From Streptomyces sp. XD-27 (GTDB lineage: Bacteria; Actinomycetota; Actinomycetes; Streptomycetales; Streptomycetaceae): a DNA stretch of 64,000 nt. The stretch lies in the NCBI RefSeq assembly GCF_030553055.1, contig NZ_CP130713.1:62001-126000 (forward strand), read 5' to 3'. The notes below the pieces were generated by a model. That model saw only the letters and a program-made list of their open reading frames with translations. It did no database searches and had not been told where the DNA came from. Shown here one piece after another: positions 17,588-26,159 of this stretch (position 1 is the stretch's first letter; each line of letters starts with the position of its first letter). A program made the position numbers and the translations under genes.

Positions 17588-17626
17588 GTGACCACTATCT
17601 TGATCACTGGAGCGACTACGGGAATC
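17588..17626 (+). pseudogene. First 13 codons of an SDR gene, cut off by IS debris
   Basis: GTG 17588, six bases after the previous stop, encodes TTILITGATTGI, the start of a short-chain dehydrogenase Rossmann fold (TGxxxGIG). At 17627 the sequence changes to the start of an IS3 orfA. An SDR gene is the usual partner after the XRE/ImmA/MAB_1171c set, so this operon has lost its last gene. Confidence 0.65.
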
Positions 17627-18380
17627 ATGGCGGGCAAGGGGGGGCGCCCGGCCCGTCGGAAGTTTGACGCGGAGTTCCGTGAGGGGGCCGTGCGGATTCT
17701 CAGCCAAGACCGGCAAGCCTACCGCGCAGGTCGCGAAGGACCTGGGGATCAACGGCAGAACGCTGGCCAGCTTCGTGTCCCGCGCCCACAGGGCCAGCGG
17801 GGGCGGAGGCGGCCAGCGAAAGCGGGGAGCTCGCGCGGTTGCGACGGAAGAACGCCCAGCTGAAAGGACAACAAAGAGCTGGCCATGGAGCGTGACGTAC
17901 CCAAACGTCGCCTGATCCACTGGGTGGAGTAGCTGGGGCGGACCCGGCGGCTCTCGTCGGGGTGATCAGCGACCAGAAGACCGTGCACCGTGTTCCGTAC
18001 CGCACCTACTGCCGGGCGTTCGGGGTGTGGGAAGCCTGGTTCTACACGTGGCGGCGCCGCCCGCTCCAGCCGACGCAACGCGAGATCAGGCGGTTCGGCC
18101 TGGGCCGAGAGGGTCCGCTGTTTCTTCGACTACTCGGGCCGGACGTACGGCTCACCGAGGATCACGCTGGACTTGTGCGAGGAGGGCTGGCAGGTGTCGC
18201 CGAACACCGTCGCCGACATCGTGGCCGAACTCGGCCTGCAGGGCCGCACGCCGCCTCGCCGACGCCGTTCCATGGCCCGTCCGGGCAAGCGGAAAGCGGC
18301 TCCTGCCCTGGTGCGGCGTACGTTTCGACGCCGTCGCGCCCGACATGTCGTGGTGGGGCGGCATGACGCAGGTCATCACC
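17627..18380 (+). mobile_element. Degenerate IS3-family remnant (copy 2)
   Basis: The orfA start (ARRKFDAEFREGAVRI, 17645 on) continues in another frame as AKTGKPTAQVAKDLGINGRTLASFVSRAHR, then shifts again to ELARLRRKNAQL. The orfB part is split over two frames (YRTYCRAFGVWEAWFYTW, then RCFFDYSGRTYGSPRITLDLCEEGWQVSPNTV). It stops before the catalytic core, near 18380. At least three frameshifts and a 3' truncation make it inert. It is related to copy 1 at 12630 but not identical. Confidence 0.75.
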
Positions 18381-18578
18381 GGAGCATCTCCCCCGGTCTC
18401 ACAAGCGGGGCGCCCCAAGAAGCCGTTGACCATGGGAGGCCATGCCGCCGGCATCGAAATCCCCGGCGGCGAGCACGGCTGCCGCTGGGGCTCCGTCCCG
18501 GCCCAGCCTCTTGGGGCCCTGGCCCTGTCCTGGGGCCACGCCCCGCCGGCCCTGTGGAACGGGCCTGTCCGGAATCCG

Positions 18579-19393
18579 TTACAGGCGCGGGGTGCGCGCC
18601 TCGATCCGGTAGTCGAAGGCGACACCGCTGACGCTGGATGTGGTCACCCCGCCGTCGACGGTGAGGACGGCCCCGTTGACGTAGGACGCGGCGGGCGACA
18701 GCAGCCAGTCGATCGCCTCGGCGACCTCCTCCGGCTCACCCGGCCGCCCTGCGGGAGACAGCCGGGTCGCCTCCTCGTACCCCGCCTCGGCGCCGCCCGC
18801 CAGCCCCGCCTCCGCCGCGAACCGCGCCATCCGCCGGTCGGCCATCTCCGTACGCACCCAACCCGGGCACACCGCGTTGGCCCGCAGCCCCTGCGGCCCG
18901 TAGTCGACGGCGAGGGAACGGCAGAGGTGGAGCAGACCCGCCTTGGACGTCGCGTAGCCGGCGTTGCCGACGCTGTTGCGGAGCGCGGCGACCGAGGCGA
19001 CCGCGACCACCGCCCCGCGGGCCGCCAGCAGATGCGGCAGCGCGGCACGCAGCAGCAGGAACGGGCCGGTGAGGTTGGTCCGTATCAGCTCTTCCCAGTC
19101 CTCGACCGCGATGTCGCCGACCGCGCCGGGCCGCCCGATTCCGGCGTTGAGCACCACACCGTCGAGTCTCCCGTAGGTCGCCACCGTCGTTTCGACGAGC
19201 TCGCGCACGGCCTCGGGGTCGGCTCCGTCGGAAGGGTGGGCCAGCGCTCCGGTCTCCTCGGCCACCCGGTGCAGCGGCTCGGGCCGCCGCCCGGAAATCA
19301 CGACCTGGTGCCCGGCGGTGCGCAACAGCCGGGCGGTGGCGGCCCCGATTCCCGTCCCCCGCCCGTCACCAGGACAACACGCTGTTCTGACAT
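18579..19393 (-). pseudogene. SDR family oxidoreductase with a one-base frameshift near its start
   Basis: ATG 19393 reads MSEQRVVLVTGGG. The expected continuation TGIGAATARLL lies in a second frame, which stays open to the TAA at 18579. The shift falls in a run of five G (19356-19360 as C on plus), where six would restore GGGTGIG. The rest is a normal classical SDR: NAG near residue 85, Ser-Tyr-Lys (SVAA... YATSKAG) and a C-terminal LTVDGG. It is either a very young pseudogene or a sequencing error in a homopolymer. The substrate is unknown. It is not in an operon with anything visible. Confidence 0.75.
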
Positions 19394-19732
19394 GGTTGTT
19401 TGCCTCCGAAGGTGGTCGGCTTCCGGTTCCCCGCATTGCGATCATACGAAGCGCCGGCATCACCGGGCCGAGCGGGTGCCGCGGTCGTCGGCACCGCGGC
19501 CGGGTGCGGGACAAGGAACGATCGTGGCGAAGGGCAGCGGCGATTAACCGGTGGGACGGTGTGGCAGCGAAGGCGTGCGGCAGAAGCGCGCCATATCGAG
19601 ACGGTCCTGTTCCTGAACCCGGCGCTCAGTACTGGTGAGCGGCAGCCCGATCAGTCCGTGCCGACCGTGTCAGCTCAGCTCGTGTTGTTTCTGGTGCTTC
19701 TTCCCCAGCCCCATGCCTCTCGGCAACCTCCG
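19394..19732. other. Intergenic stretch between the SDR and the helicase island
   Basis: No supported gene and no clear repeat. It presumably contains the SDR promoter at its left end and the 3' flank of the helicase operon at its right end. Confidence 0.5.
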
Positions 19733-22048
19733 CTAATCCCAGGCGAGTTGTCCGGCATGGGTGTTGTGACGTGCGTGTGGCATGGCCACGGTGCGCCGGG
19801 TGATGCGGTGTTCGAGGGCGGTGTGGCGGCGTTTGGTGTGGGTGTTGGCCAGGGCGCGGTGGACGGCTTCGGGCTGGCCGATGAGCATGACACCGCGGCG
19901 GGCGCGGGTGACGGCGGTGTAGAGCAGGTTGCGCTGGAGGAGCTGGGTGGCCGAGGTGGTAAGGGGGATGACGACGTAGGGGTATTCGCTGCCTTGGGAG
20001 CGGTGGACGGTCAGGGCATAGGCGTGGAGGAGGTCGTCGAGGTCGGTGAAGGGGTAGAGGACAGGTTCGCCGTCGTGGAGGGTGACGGTGAGATGGTGGT
20101 TGTCGGGGTCGAGGGCGGTGATGGTGCCGGTGGCGCCGTTGAAGACGCCGTTGCTTCCGCGGTCGGGCCGGTTACGGATCTGCAGAACGCGGTCGCCCAG
20201 TCGGAAGACGTGTCCTCCGTGGCGGTGTTCGGGCTTTTCCGGGGCGGGCGGGTTGAGGCGCTGCTGGAGGCGGATGTTGAGGTCGAGGGTGCCGGCGGCG
20301 TGGCGGCGTGAGGGGCACAGGACCTGGATGCCTTCGCATGTGGTGGCGAAGTGGCGTGGGATGTGCGAGGCGACGAGATCCACGACGTAGTCGGCGATGT
20401 CACCGGGTGTGTAGAGGGGGCGGCAACCGAAGACTCCGGGGGCGGGCTGGGGTGTGAGGCCGCGCAGGATGCGGTGGGCGTTGTCGACGATCGCGCTGCT
20501 GCCGTCGTCCTGGCGGAAGACTTCGGTGAGGCGGGTGCGGGGGATCTCGGGGACGGCCAGGAGGTCGTGCAGGACGCGGCCGGGGCCGACGCTGGGCAGT
20601 TGGTCGGTGTCGCCGACGAGGAGCAGGTGGCATCCGCTGGGGATGGCTGCGGTGAGCTGGGCGGCGAGCTGGACGTCGAGCATGGAGGCTTCGTCGATGA
20701 CGATGAGGTCGGCGGTGGCGAGCGGGCTGTCGTGGTCGAAGAGTGAGTCGCTGGTGTGGGGGCGGATCAGGCGGTGCACGGTCATGGCTCTCTGGCCGGT
20801 GGTTTCCTCCAGGCGGTGGGCGGCTTTGCCGGTGGGTGCGGCTAGTGCGACCGTGGCTCCGGCTGCGGTGGCCAGGTCGACGAGGGTGCGCAGGGTGTGG
20901 GTCTTGCCGCAGCCCGGGCCGCCGGTCAGCACTGACAGCGTGTGGGTGAGAGCGGTCAGGACAGCCTGTTTCTGGCATGAGGTGAGCGTGCTGGCCGCAT
21001 CGCGTGTGAGCGCGGCGGTCCTGTCTGTGCGGCCGGCCAGGCGGGATGGGGCGTGGTGCAGGCGGAGGATGTCCCGGGCGAGGCCTGCTTCGGCCCGGTG
21101 CATCGCGGTGAGGCTGACTGCGGTGACGGAGTGGAAGGCCTCGCCGTCCTCGGCGGCGGGAACGGGCAGTTCCTCCACGATCGTCTCGCTGCGGGAGCGG
21201 AGCGTATCGAGGGCCTGGCGCAGGATGGTGTCGTCGAGGATGTCGGCGGTGGCGGGGTCGTTGTCGGTCAGCAGGTGGCGGGTGCGGGCGAGCAGGACGC
21301 GCTCGGGAAGGTGGCAGTCGCCTCGGGTGCGGGCTTGGGTGAGGGTGTGCAGGAGGGCGGCCTGCAGGCGCTGGTCGCTGTGTTTGGGGATTCCGGTGGC
21401 GAGGGCGATGCGGTCGGCAGTTTCGAAGCCGATGCCGTGGACGTCCCGGCACAGCTGGTAGGGGGCGTCGCGTACGGCTTGCATCGGGTTCTGGTCGGTG
21501 CCGGCGTAGGCCTGATAGATCTTCACGGCGAGGTGGGCGGAGAGGTTCAGGCCCTGGAGGAAGACCATGATGTCGGCGATGGACTTCTGGGTTTTCCAGG
21601 CTTTGGTGATGCGTTCCAGGCGGGTGGGGCCGATGCCGTGGATGGCGAGCAGGCGCTGGGGGTCGGTGTCGATGAGGTGCAGGGTCTGCTCGCCGAAGGT
21701 GTCGGTGATGGAGGTGGCCAGGATGTCGCCGATGCCGTGGATCATTCCGGAGGCGAGGTAGCGGCGGATGGCGTGGATGGTGGCGGGCCAGGTCCGCTCG
21801 CACACGTGGGTCTTGAACTGTGCGCCGTAGCGGGGGTGTTTGGTCCAGGTGCCGGTCAGGCGCAGGCTCTCCCCCGGCTGGGCGCCGAAGAGTGCCTTGC
21901 CGACTGCGGTGACGGTCTGCTCGCTGGAGGCGGGGCCGGTGGTGGTCAGGCGCAGCACGGTGTGGTGGTCGTAGGTGACCAGGACGAGGTGGTCGACGAC
22001 GCCCTCGATGTGTTCGGTGTGCGGTGCGAGCTGGCGGGTGGTGGTCAT
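19733..22048 (-). CDS. RecD2-type SF1B DNA helicase
   Basis: The 771-residue helicase has a RecD2-like N-terminal half with helix-hairpin-helix repeats (IHGIGDIL near 103, IHGIGPTRLERITKAW near 136, VHGIGFETADRIA near 203). The motor follows: SCQKQAV before Walker A GGPGCGKT (about 376-383), IDEASML as Walker B, GDTDQLPSVGPG (motif III), and UvrD-like C-terminal motifs (TVHRSQGSEYP, YTAVTRAR). RecD2 enzymes unwind DNA 5' to 3' and work without RecBC. This gene is probably an accessory paralogue, because it is coupled by ATGA overlaps to two island genes (22045 and 22701). ATG 22048 is the overlap start. Confidence 0.9.
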   Translation of the reverse strand: MTTTRQLAPHTEHIEGVVDHLVLVTYDHHTVLRLTTTGPASSEQTVTAVGKALFGAQPGESLRLTGTWTKHPRYGAQFKTHVCERTWPATIHAIRRYLASGMIHGIGDILATSITDTFGEQTLHLIDTDPQRLLAIHGIGPTRLERITKAWKTQKSIADIMVFLQGLNLSAHLAVKIYQAYAGTDQNPMQAVRDAPYQLCRDVHGIGFETADRIALATGIPKHSDQRLQAALLHTLTQARTRGDCHLPERVLLARTRHLLTDNDPATADILDDTILRQALDTLRSRSETIVEELPVPAAEDGEAFHSVTAVSLTAMHRAEAGLARDILRLHHAPSRLAGRTDRTAALTRDAASTLTSCQKQAVLTALTHTLSVLTGGPGCGKTHTLRTLVDLATAAGATVALAAPTGKAAHRLEETTGQRAMTVHRLIRPHTSDSLFDHDSPLATADLIVIDEASMLDVQLAAQLTAAIPSGCHLLLVGDTDQLPSVGPGRVLHDLLAVPEIPRTRLTEVFRQDDGSSAIVDNAHRILRGLTPQPAPGVFGCRPLYTPGDIADYVVDLVASHIPRHFATTCEGIQVLCPSRRHAAGTLDLNIRLQQRLNPPAPEKPEHRHGGHVFRLGDRVLQIRNRPDRGSNGVFNGATGTITALDPDNHHLTVTLHDGEPVLYPFTDLDDLLHAYALTVHRSQGSEYPYVVIPLTTSATQLLQRNLLYTAVTRARRGVMLIGQPEAVHRALANTHTKRRHTALEHRITRRTVAMPHARHNTHAGQLAWD

Positions 22049-22704
22049 CGAGGCTCTTCCATGGCGCGTAGTGCGGGGTCGTGGGAAGAGGTGGCGGTGG
22101 CGTCCTCCAAGGTGTCCGGTGGGACAGGTTCCGGGTCTCGGCTGAGCAGCTCGGGAAGGTCGCTGTGCTCAGTAGGGCAAGGCAAGGTTCGCGGAACGGA
22201 TGGTTCGGGGTGAGGCCGCGGATCGCTGGTGAGGGTGTGTGGGGCGTTGCCTTGGGGACGCTGTGGGGGTGCGAGCCAGCGGCCCTGGTCGGGATCAGCG
22301 GTGGGGATCAGCCAGATGGGGATGCCAGCGTTCATGGCCTGGTGGCAGAGGTCTGCGGTGCTGCCGCTGCCGGGGGTGAGGTGGTGGTGGAAGACGAGGG
22401 CGAGGCGAGGGCCTTCGTCGCGGAGGATGCGCTGGTGGTGTTCGGCTTCCCTCCAGTGACGGCGGGCTCGGGGTGCGGTCGTGGGGCGAGTGAGGGGGTG
22501 GCAGCGGTGGCGCCAGCAGGGCAGGTCGTGGTCCCGACACCAGTGGTGTGCGGCGCGGGTGGCTCCGGTGGGGGCGCCTTCGATGATGACAAGGTCGTCG
22601 CCATATCGGGTGGCGGCGCGGTCGAGGAGTGCGGTGACCGTGTCGGGCCAGGGCCATTGGCGACTGCCGCAGATCAGCAGGCGTGAGGCTGCGTTCGTGT
22701 TCAC
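22045..22704 (-). CDS. SLOG/DUF2493-like nucleotide-binding protein
   Basis: The 219-residue product opens with RLLICGSRQWPWPDTV and continues with VIIEGAPTGATRAAHHWC. These are the Rossmann-like GSR and G-A-x-GAD-type blocks of the DUF2493/YAcAr (SLOG) group, related to DprA and LOG proteins. The last ~75 residues are Pro-rich and disordered. SLOG proteins bind nucleotides or nucleotide signals and recur in bacterial conflict systems. It is the middle gene of a three-gene ATGA-linked operon (22701 gene, this gene, RecD2 helicase). A signal-sensing role is possible but unproven. Confidence is good for the fold and low for function. Confidence 0.72.
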   Translation of the reverse strand: MNTNAASRLLICGSRQWPWPDTVTALLDRAATRYGDDLVIIEGAPTGATRAAHHWCRDHDLPCWRHRCHPLTRPTTAPRARRHWREAEHHQRILRDEGPRLALVFHHHLTPGSGSTADLCHQAMNAGIPIWLIPTADPDQGRWLAPPQRPQGNAPHTLTSDPRPHPEPSVPRTLPCPTEHSDLPELLSRDPEPVPPDTLEDATATSSHDPALRAMEEPR

Positions 22705-23576
22705 TGCTGCGGCCTGCCTTCCTTTACGCGGGTGGCGGGTGGCAGGTCGTGGTGGACGTGGGTGCTGTGGGTGTGGGGGGTGAAGGGTTCCCAGCCGGCG
22801 AGGGCGATGTCGGCTGCTGCTGGTGTGGCGGCATGGGTGGTGCAGCGTTGGGCGCGCCAGCGCAGCTGCTCGGAGTACGGCAGCCGGGTCAGGTCGTAGA
22901 CGGCCACGTTCAGGTCGTCAGTCAGGGCTGTCTGGGCGTCGGCAGCGTGGGGGTAGAGGGGCTGGAGTGTCCAGACTCCGGGAAGGGCGTCGGGGTCGAG
23001 GACGGGGTGGGTGCAGCGGTGCCGGGCCCGGGTCTGGGCTACGCAGAGGATCTGTGGCAGGGGTGCGGGGGCGAGGTAGCGGATGTAGAGGAACTGCACG
23101 ACCGGCCGGCTCGGCTCGGAGGGCTCCGGGGCCGGTGGGGGCGCGGGGTTGGTGGTGTTGGGGAGGGTTGCGGTGTCGGTCAGGCGGCGGGTGTTGATGG
23201 CCAGGGCCCGGTGGAGTCGGCCCAGGAGTCCGGGCGGGGCCTCGGAGACGGTGGCGGGGCAGATGGCGTGGTGGCGTACGCGGCACCAGGGTGAGCCGTC
23301 GCCAGCGGGGTGGGCGAGGCCCTTGCTGACATGCCAGTGCTGGCCGGCGGGCACGGCTGCGGCGGGGAGTTCACGGGGGCGCAGGGGGACGGTGCGGTCG
23401 CCCGGCCGGCAGTACCACTCGATGCGGTTGCCGCACGCAGTACAGCGGCTGGCCTGTGCTGTACGCAGGAGACGGGTCGCGCTGTCGGGGGCGACGCGCA
23501 GAGTCCGGGGGGTGCGGTAGTCCTTGTAGCTGCCGTCCCAGGCTCGGGCGACCGCGGGGGTTGGTGTGGTGCGCAT
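22701..23576 (-). CDS. DUF6083-like zinc-binding protein, first gene of the RecD2 operon
   Basis: The 291-residue protein carries CTACGNRIEWYCRPG (a CxxC knuckle near residue 45). The layout PRELPAAAVPAGQHWHVSKGLAHPAGDGSPWCRVRHHAICPA follows; parts of it resemble the Streptomyces family labelled DUF6083. The C-terminal half has paired Cys in the pattern of a second zinc site or simple surface cysteines. Function is unknown. It overlaps the SLOG-like gene as ATGA. The upstream gap to 23754 is 177 bases and should hold the operon promoter. ATG 23576 opens MRTTPTPAV. Confidence 0.65.
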   Translation of the reverse strand: MRTTPTPAVARAWDGSYKDYRTPRTLRVAPDSATRLLRTAQASRCTACGNRIEWYCRPGDRTVPLRPRELPAAAVPAGQHWHVSKGLAHPAGDGSPWCRVRHHAICPATVSEAPPGLLGRLHRALAINTRRLTDTATLPNTTNPAPPPAPEPSEPSRPVVQFLYIRYLAPAPLPQILCVAQTRARHRCTHPVLDPDALPGVWTLQPLYPHAADAQTALTDDLNVAVYDLTRLPYSEQLRWRAQRCTTHAATPAAADIALAGWEPFTPHTHSTHVHHDLPPATRVKEGRPQQ

Positions 23577-23753
23577 GGGCGGAAGCTGGCAGGCGACATG
23601 CCGTCAGGGACGCGTCAGCGCCGTGGGTGTCCATCGCCCGGCCTCATTTGCCGCACTGGAGTTCCCGTACCCGATTAGCCGTTTGATTACGGGTACTGAT
23701 TCGGGTGAAGCTTCACAGCCACCGCGGCTGCCGGAAAGGGGTACTGCCGGATG

Positions 23754-24017
23754 TCAGCGAGTGGGTGGCAGCGGCGGGGTGTGACCCTCGCAGAGGGCGC
23801 CCAGGAGCCGGTCGATGGGAACCCCGAAGGTGTGGGCGAGGGCATGCCAGGTAGCCAGGCTTCCGGTCGTACGGCCCTGCTCGAGTTCGATCAGCGTACG
23901 GCGGGACAGGCCACTGCGGGCAGCGAGTTCGTCATAGCTCCATCCGCGCTCCGCCCGCAGCCGTGACAGCTCCAGGCGGAGCGCGCCGAGATTGGGGTCG
24001 GGCGGGAAGATCGTCAC
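23754..24017 (-). CDS. Small XRE-family regulator
   Basis: This 87-residue protein is almost entirely one XRE helix-turn-helix: LGALRLELSRLRAERGWSYDELAARSGLSRRTLIELEQGR near residues 10-48. A tail follows (TWHALAHTFGVPIDRLLGALC). GTG 24017 is the start; the first codons MTIFPPDP are Pro-rich. Directly upstream lie three copies of a 17-18-base motif (24032-24112) shared with the divergent gene at 24200, so it most likely represses that gene and itself. It lies between the RecD2 operon and the second half of the island. Confidence 0.82.
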   Translation of the reverse strand: MTIFPPDPNLGALRLELSRLRAERGWSYDELAARSGLSRRTLIELEQGRTTGSLATWHALAHTFGVPIDRLLGALCEGHTPPLPPTR

Positions 24018-24031
24018 CCACCCATCGCACG

Positions 24032-24112
24032 GTGCAGACCCCTGCCCTGACAGTGCAGACCTCTGCCCTATTTGCGCGACACGCCCTTCTGGGCAGGGCA
24101 GAGGTCTGCACT
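24032..24112. promoter_or_regulatory. Three-site operator with 21-base spacing
   Basis: The motif GTGCAGACCYCTGCCCT occurs at 24032-24048 and, one substitution apart, at 24053-24069. Its exact 18-base reverse complement (AGGGCAGAGGTCTGCACT) lies at 24095-24112. The direct copies are 21 bases apart, two helical turns. The inverted copy is centred about 42 bases from the second, four turns. It fills the gap between the XRE gene and the divergent gene at 24200. Binding of the XRE protein here is inferred from position. Confidence 0.7.
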
Positions 24113-24199
24113 ACCGTGTCCCGTCGCCCGCCACTCCCCCACCCCGCCGCACCCCGGCACGCGGCCGGCCATCACAGATCCCGCGGAGGATGACGACCG

Positions 24200-24739
24200 A
24201 TGAGGTCCGGCACGACCACACCCCCGGCACAGCGCATCTGGACCGTCGAGGTCCGCCCCGGACCGGGCGGAGCGGTCGTGGTCTGCCCGGCCTGCGGCCA
24301 GACCACGTCCGGTACCGCGACGACGGCGCGCAAAGCCGTGGTGGCCCACCTCGCGCAGCACGCCCGCGTCGAGACGCTCGCGCAGTACTGGCGGATCTGC
24401 CAGTGCGGGAAACACGGCTGCCGGTGGCATCCCCGGCACCGCGGCTGCGACGGGCAGGTACGCCTGCTCCTCGCACGCGAGCACGCAGGCCGGATGTGGC
24501 GCCTGGCCGATGTCTGCCGCGCTTGCGCCACCGTCACCGAACACGCCGCCGAGGTACAGGAGCCCCTCTGCGCCAGTCAGCCAGCTCCGCCGCACTCCCG
24601 GCCTTCCTCACTGCCGCGGCGTAGGGGCGGACTCATCACCACCAGGCCCGGTCACACCGTGCCCGGCGACCGTGAGCGCGTCGGCCACCAGTGGTGGGAC
24701 CCGTTGGAAGGGCTGTTGTGGGCCGACGACCTCGCGTAG
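24200..24739 (+). CDS. Cys-rich hypothetical protein (zinc ribbon-like)
   Basis: The 179-residue protein has a C-x2-C pair (VCPACGQTT, near residue 29), a compact Cys/His cluster (ICQCGKHGCRWHPRHRGC, near 66-83), and a further CRAC (near 108). This suggests one or two zinc-binding knuckles. The C-terminal 60 residues are low complexity and end in WWDPLEGLLWADDLA. I do not recognise the family. It is divergent from the XRE gene and shares its operator. ATG 24200 is the first Met; no strong ribosome site is seen (GAGGATGACG lies further upstream). Confidence 0.6.
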   Translation: MRSGTTTPPAQRIWTVEVRPGPGGAVVVCPACGQTTSGTATTARKAVVAHLAQHARVETLAQYWRICQCGKHGCRWHPRHRGCDGQVRLLLAREHAGRMWRLADVCRACATVTEHAAEVQEPLCASQPAPPHSRPSSLPRRRGGLITTRPGHTVPGDRERVGHQWWDPLEGLLWADDLA

Positions 24740-24890
24740 GACTGAATCAGCCCTCGAATCGTGGTGGTCGTCACGGAGATGACATGGGAATTCGTCGCTC
24801 ATGTCAGTTCTGGCTCGTCATCAACGGCCAGTGCGAAAACGAGTTCAACCGTAGATCAGGAATGGATTACGCCCAGGAAGCGCGACAAGT

Positions 24891-25703
24891 TCAGCCGCCG
24901 GCTTTACTGCCTGGCCGTGCGTGGGGGGCGCGCTGTGTTCTGCGACGGAGATCGCTGCTCTGCATGATGATGGACCGCACGAGCTTCTCGTACTGCAGTG
25001 CGTGGGCCGATTCGGCAGCGGCTCGGGTGAAGACGTCCCTGGTGAGGCTCCGGTTGACGACGTTCAGTGTGGTGAGCGCTTCTGTGAGCGCAGCCAGATG
25101 CTCGGGGACGTCGTCGGCCTCCCGGGCGGGTGTATCGGCTCCGGCATGCACTGTCACCCGGTCTTCAGTGGGGGCTTCTGGCAAAGGGGCCATCGCGGGG
25201 CGGCGCAGTGTGTCGGGGGACGGGAAGCGGATCGGCCAGTGACCAGCCATCTTGGGCGCGGGCTGCGCTGGAAACGTGTCGGACTCCGGAGTGAGGTGCT
25301 GCGCGCCGGGCGCGTGCTGTGTGGCCTGCTCGATCACCGCCCCTGGATCGCCGGCCCTATCCCGCATGTGCCCAGCCGGCTGCTGCGAAGGGGGCATTGA
25401 CGCCTCGATCGTGACCGGATTGACAGCCCGGCGCTGGCGGCGTGCATCCCGCGCGGCCAGCGCCGCCTCGGCGTGGCGACGCCCTTCCGGCGACATCGTG
25501 TGGAACACCCGCGCCGGGCGACCCGGATGCGGCCCTTCCTCCTCGCGAAGCGTGACCCAGCCCAGCACAGTAAGCCGGGCCAGGATCTGCGAAACCGTGC
25601 TCTTCCCCAGATCAGCCAGCTCACTGATCCTCGCTCCCCACAGCGGATCATCCGCCGGCACCAGCAACAGCAAGCGCAGTACTTCAACCGTCGGGCGGGT
25701 CAT
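24891..25703 (-). CDS. Winged-helix (MarR/PadR-like) regulator with extended C-terminus
   Basis: From ATG 25703 the 270-residue product opens with a winged helix (PTVEVLRLLLLVPADDPLWGARISELADLGKSTVSQILARL, then LGWVTLREEE and RPARVFH as the wing). A Pro-rich linker and a helical tail follow. The longer frame back to 25922 is disfavoured because a 28-base palindrome at 25748-25775 would then lie inside the coding region. It resembles regulators that control the following SF1 helicase in the same strand direction, although they are separated by about 450 bases. No effector domain is recognisable. Confidence 0.72.
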   Translation of the reverse strand: MTRPTVEVLRLLLLVPADDPLWGARISELADLGKSTVSQILARLTVLGWVTLREEEGPHPGRPARVFHTMSPEGRRHAEAALAARDARRQRRAVNPVTIEASMPPSQQPAGHMRDRAGDPGAVIEQATQHAPGAQHLTPESDTFPAQPAPKMAGHWPIRFPSPDTLRRPAMAPLPEAPTEDRVTVHAGADTPAREADDVPEHLAALTEALTTLNVVNRSLTRDVFTRAAAESAHALQYEKLVRSIIMQSSDLRRRTQRAPHARPGSKAGG

Positions 25704-25747
25704 GCGGGTTACGGCAGTCCTCACACCGACAAGCACATCACTCCAAG

Positions 25748-25775
25748 GGTCATAGGTCAAAAATGAACTATGACC
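25748..25775. promoter_or_regulatory. 28-base palindrome upstream of the winged-helix gene
   Basis: Arms GGTCATAGGTCA (25748-25759) and TGAACTATGACC (25764-25775) are inverted with one mismatch and a four-A spacer. It lies 45-72 bases before the chosen start at 25703. Its length and symmetry suit a dimeric winged-helix repressor, so autoregulation is likely. Confidence 0.6.
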
Positions 25776-26159
25776 TCGAAGGTGGCCAGCCAGTCTGGAG
25801 GCGCAATCAAATTGCTGGTGAGGCAGGTGGGGCTGGGGCATGTTCGTGCGCTCCCGCCGCCGGCTGCTGCTCAGCCTCCGCAGCCGCGCCGACCATGCGG
25901 AGACTGGGAGGCGTTCCTGCACGCCGAGAAGGCCCAGCGGCTGGCCTACGAAGAGATTGCCCGTGAGATAAGCGAAGTGCTGACCCTGCTCAGCCTGCGC
26001 GCGGGCGTCCTGGAGTCCCGGCCCGGCGCCCCAAGGGGAGCTACAGCACCTGCGGGAGGGGGAACCGACGTGATCTGGGGCTTCTCATCGCAGTCCCTCG
26101 GGAGCGGGCCCGAGGTGGACAACTCGGGCGCGCAGGGGGCATGGGGGTTCTTTGTGTTT
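25776..26159. other. Stretch between the winged-helix gene and the SF1 helicase
   Basis: A plus-strand frame opens at 25770 and has a helical-looking segment (HAEKAQRLAYEEIAREISEVLTLLSLRAGVLE). It then runs on for 1.6 kb as the antisense of the helicase, so most of it is certainly a shadow. Its first ~110 codons could be a small real gene, but there is no ribosome site or recognisable family. Confidence 0.35.

Noticed and set aside
20400..21803. A 467-codon minus-strand frame inside RecD2
   Set aside because: Arg/Pro/His-rich composition, fully inside the helicase gene in another frame.
24032..24112. Possible CRISPR repeats
   Set aside because: Only three copies, one inverted, with 17-18-base units and no consistent spacers; fits an operator better.
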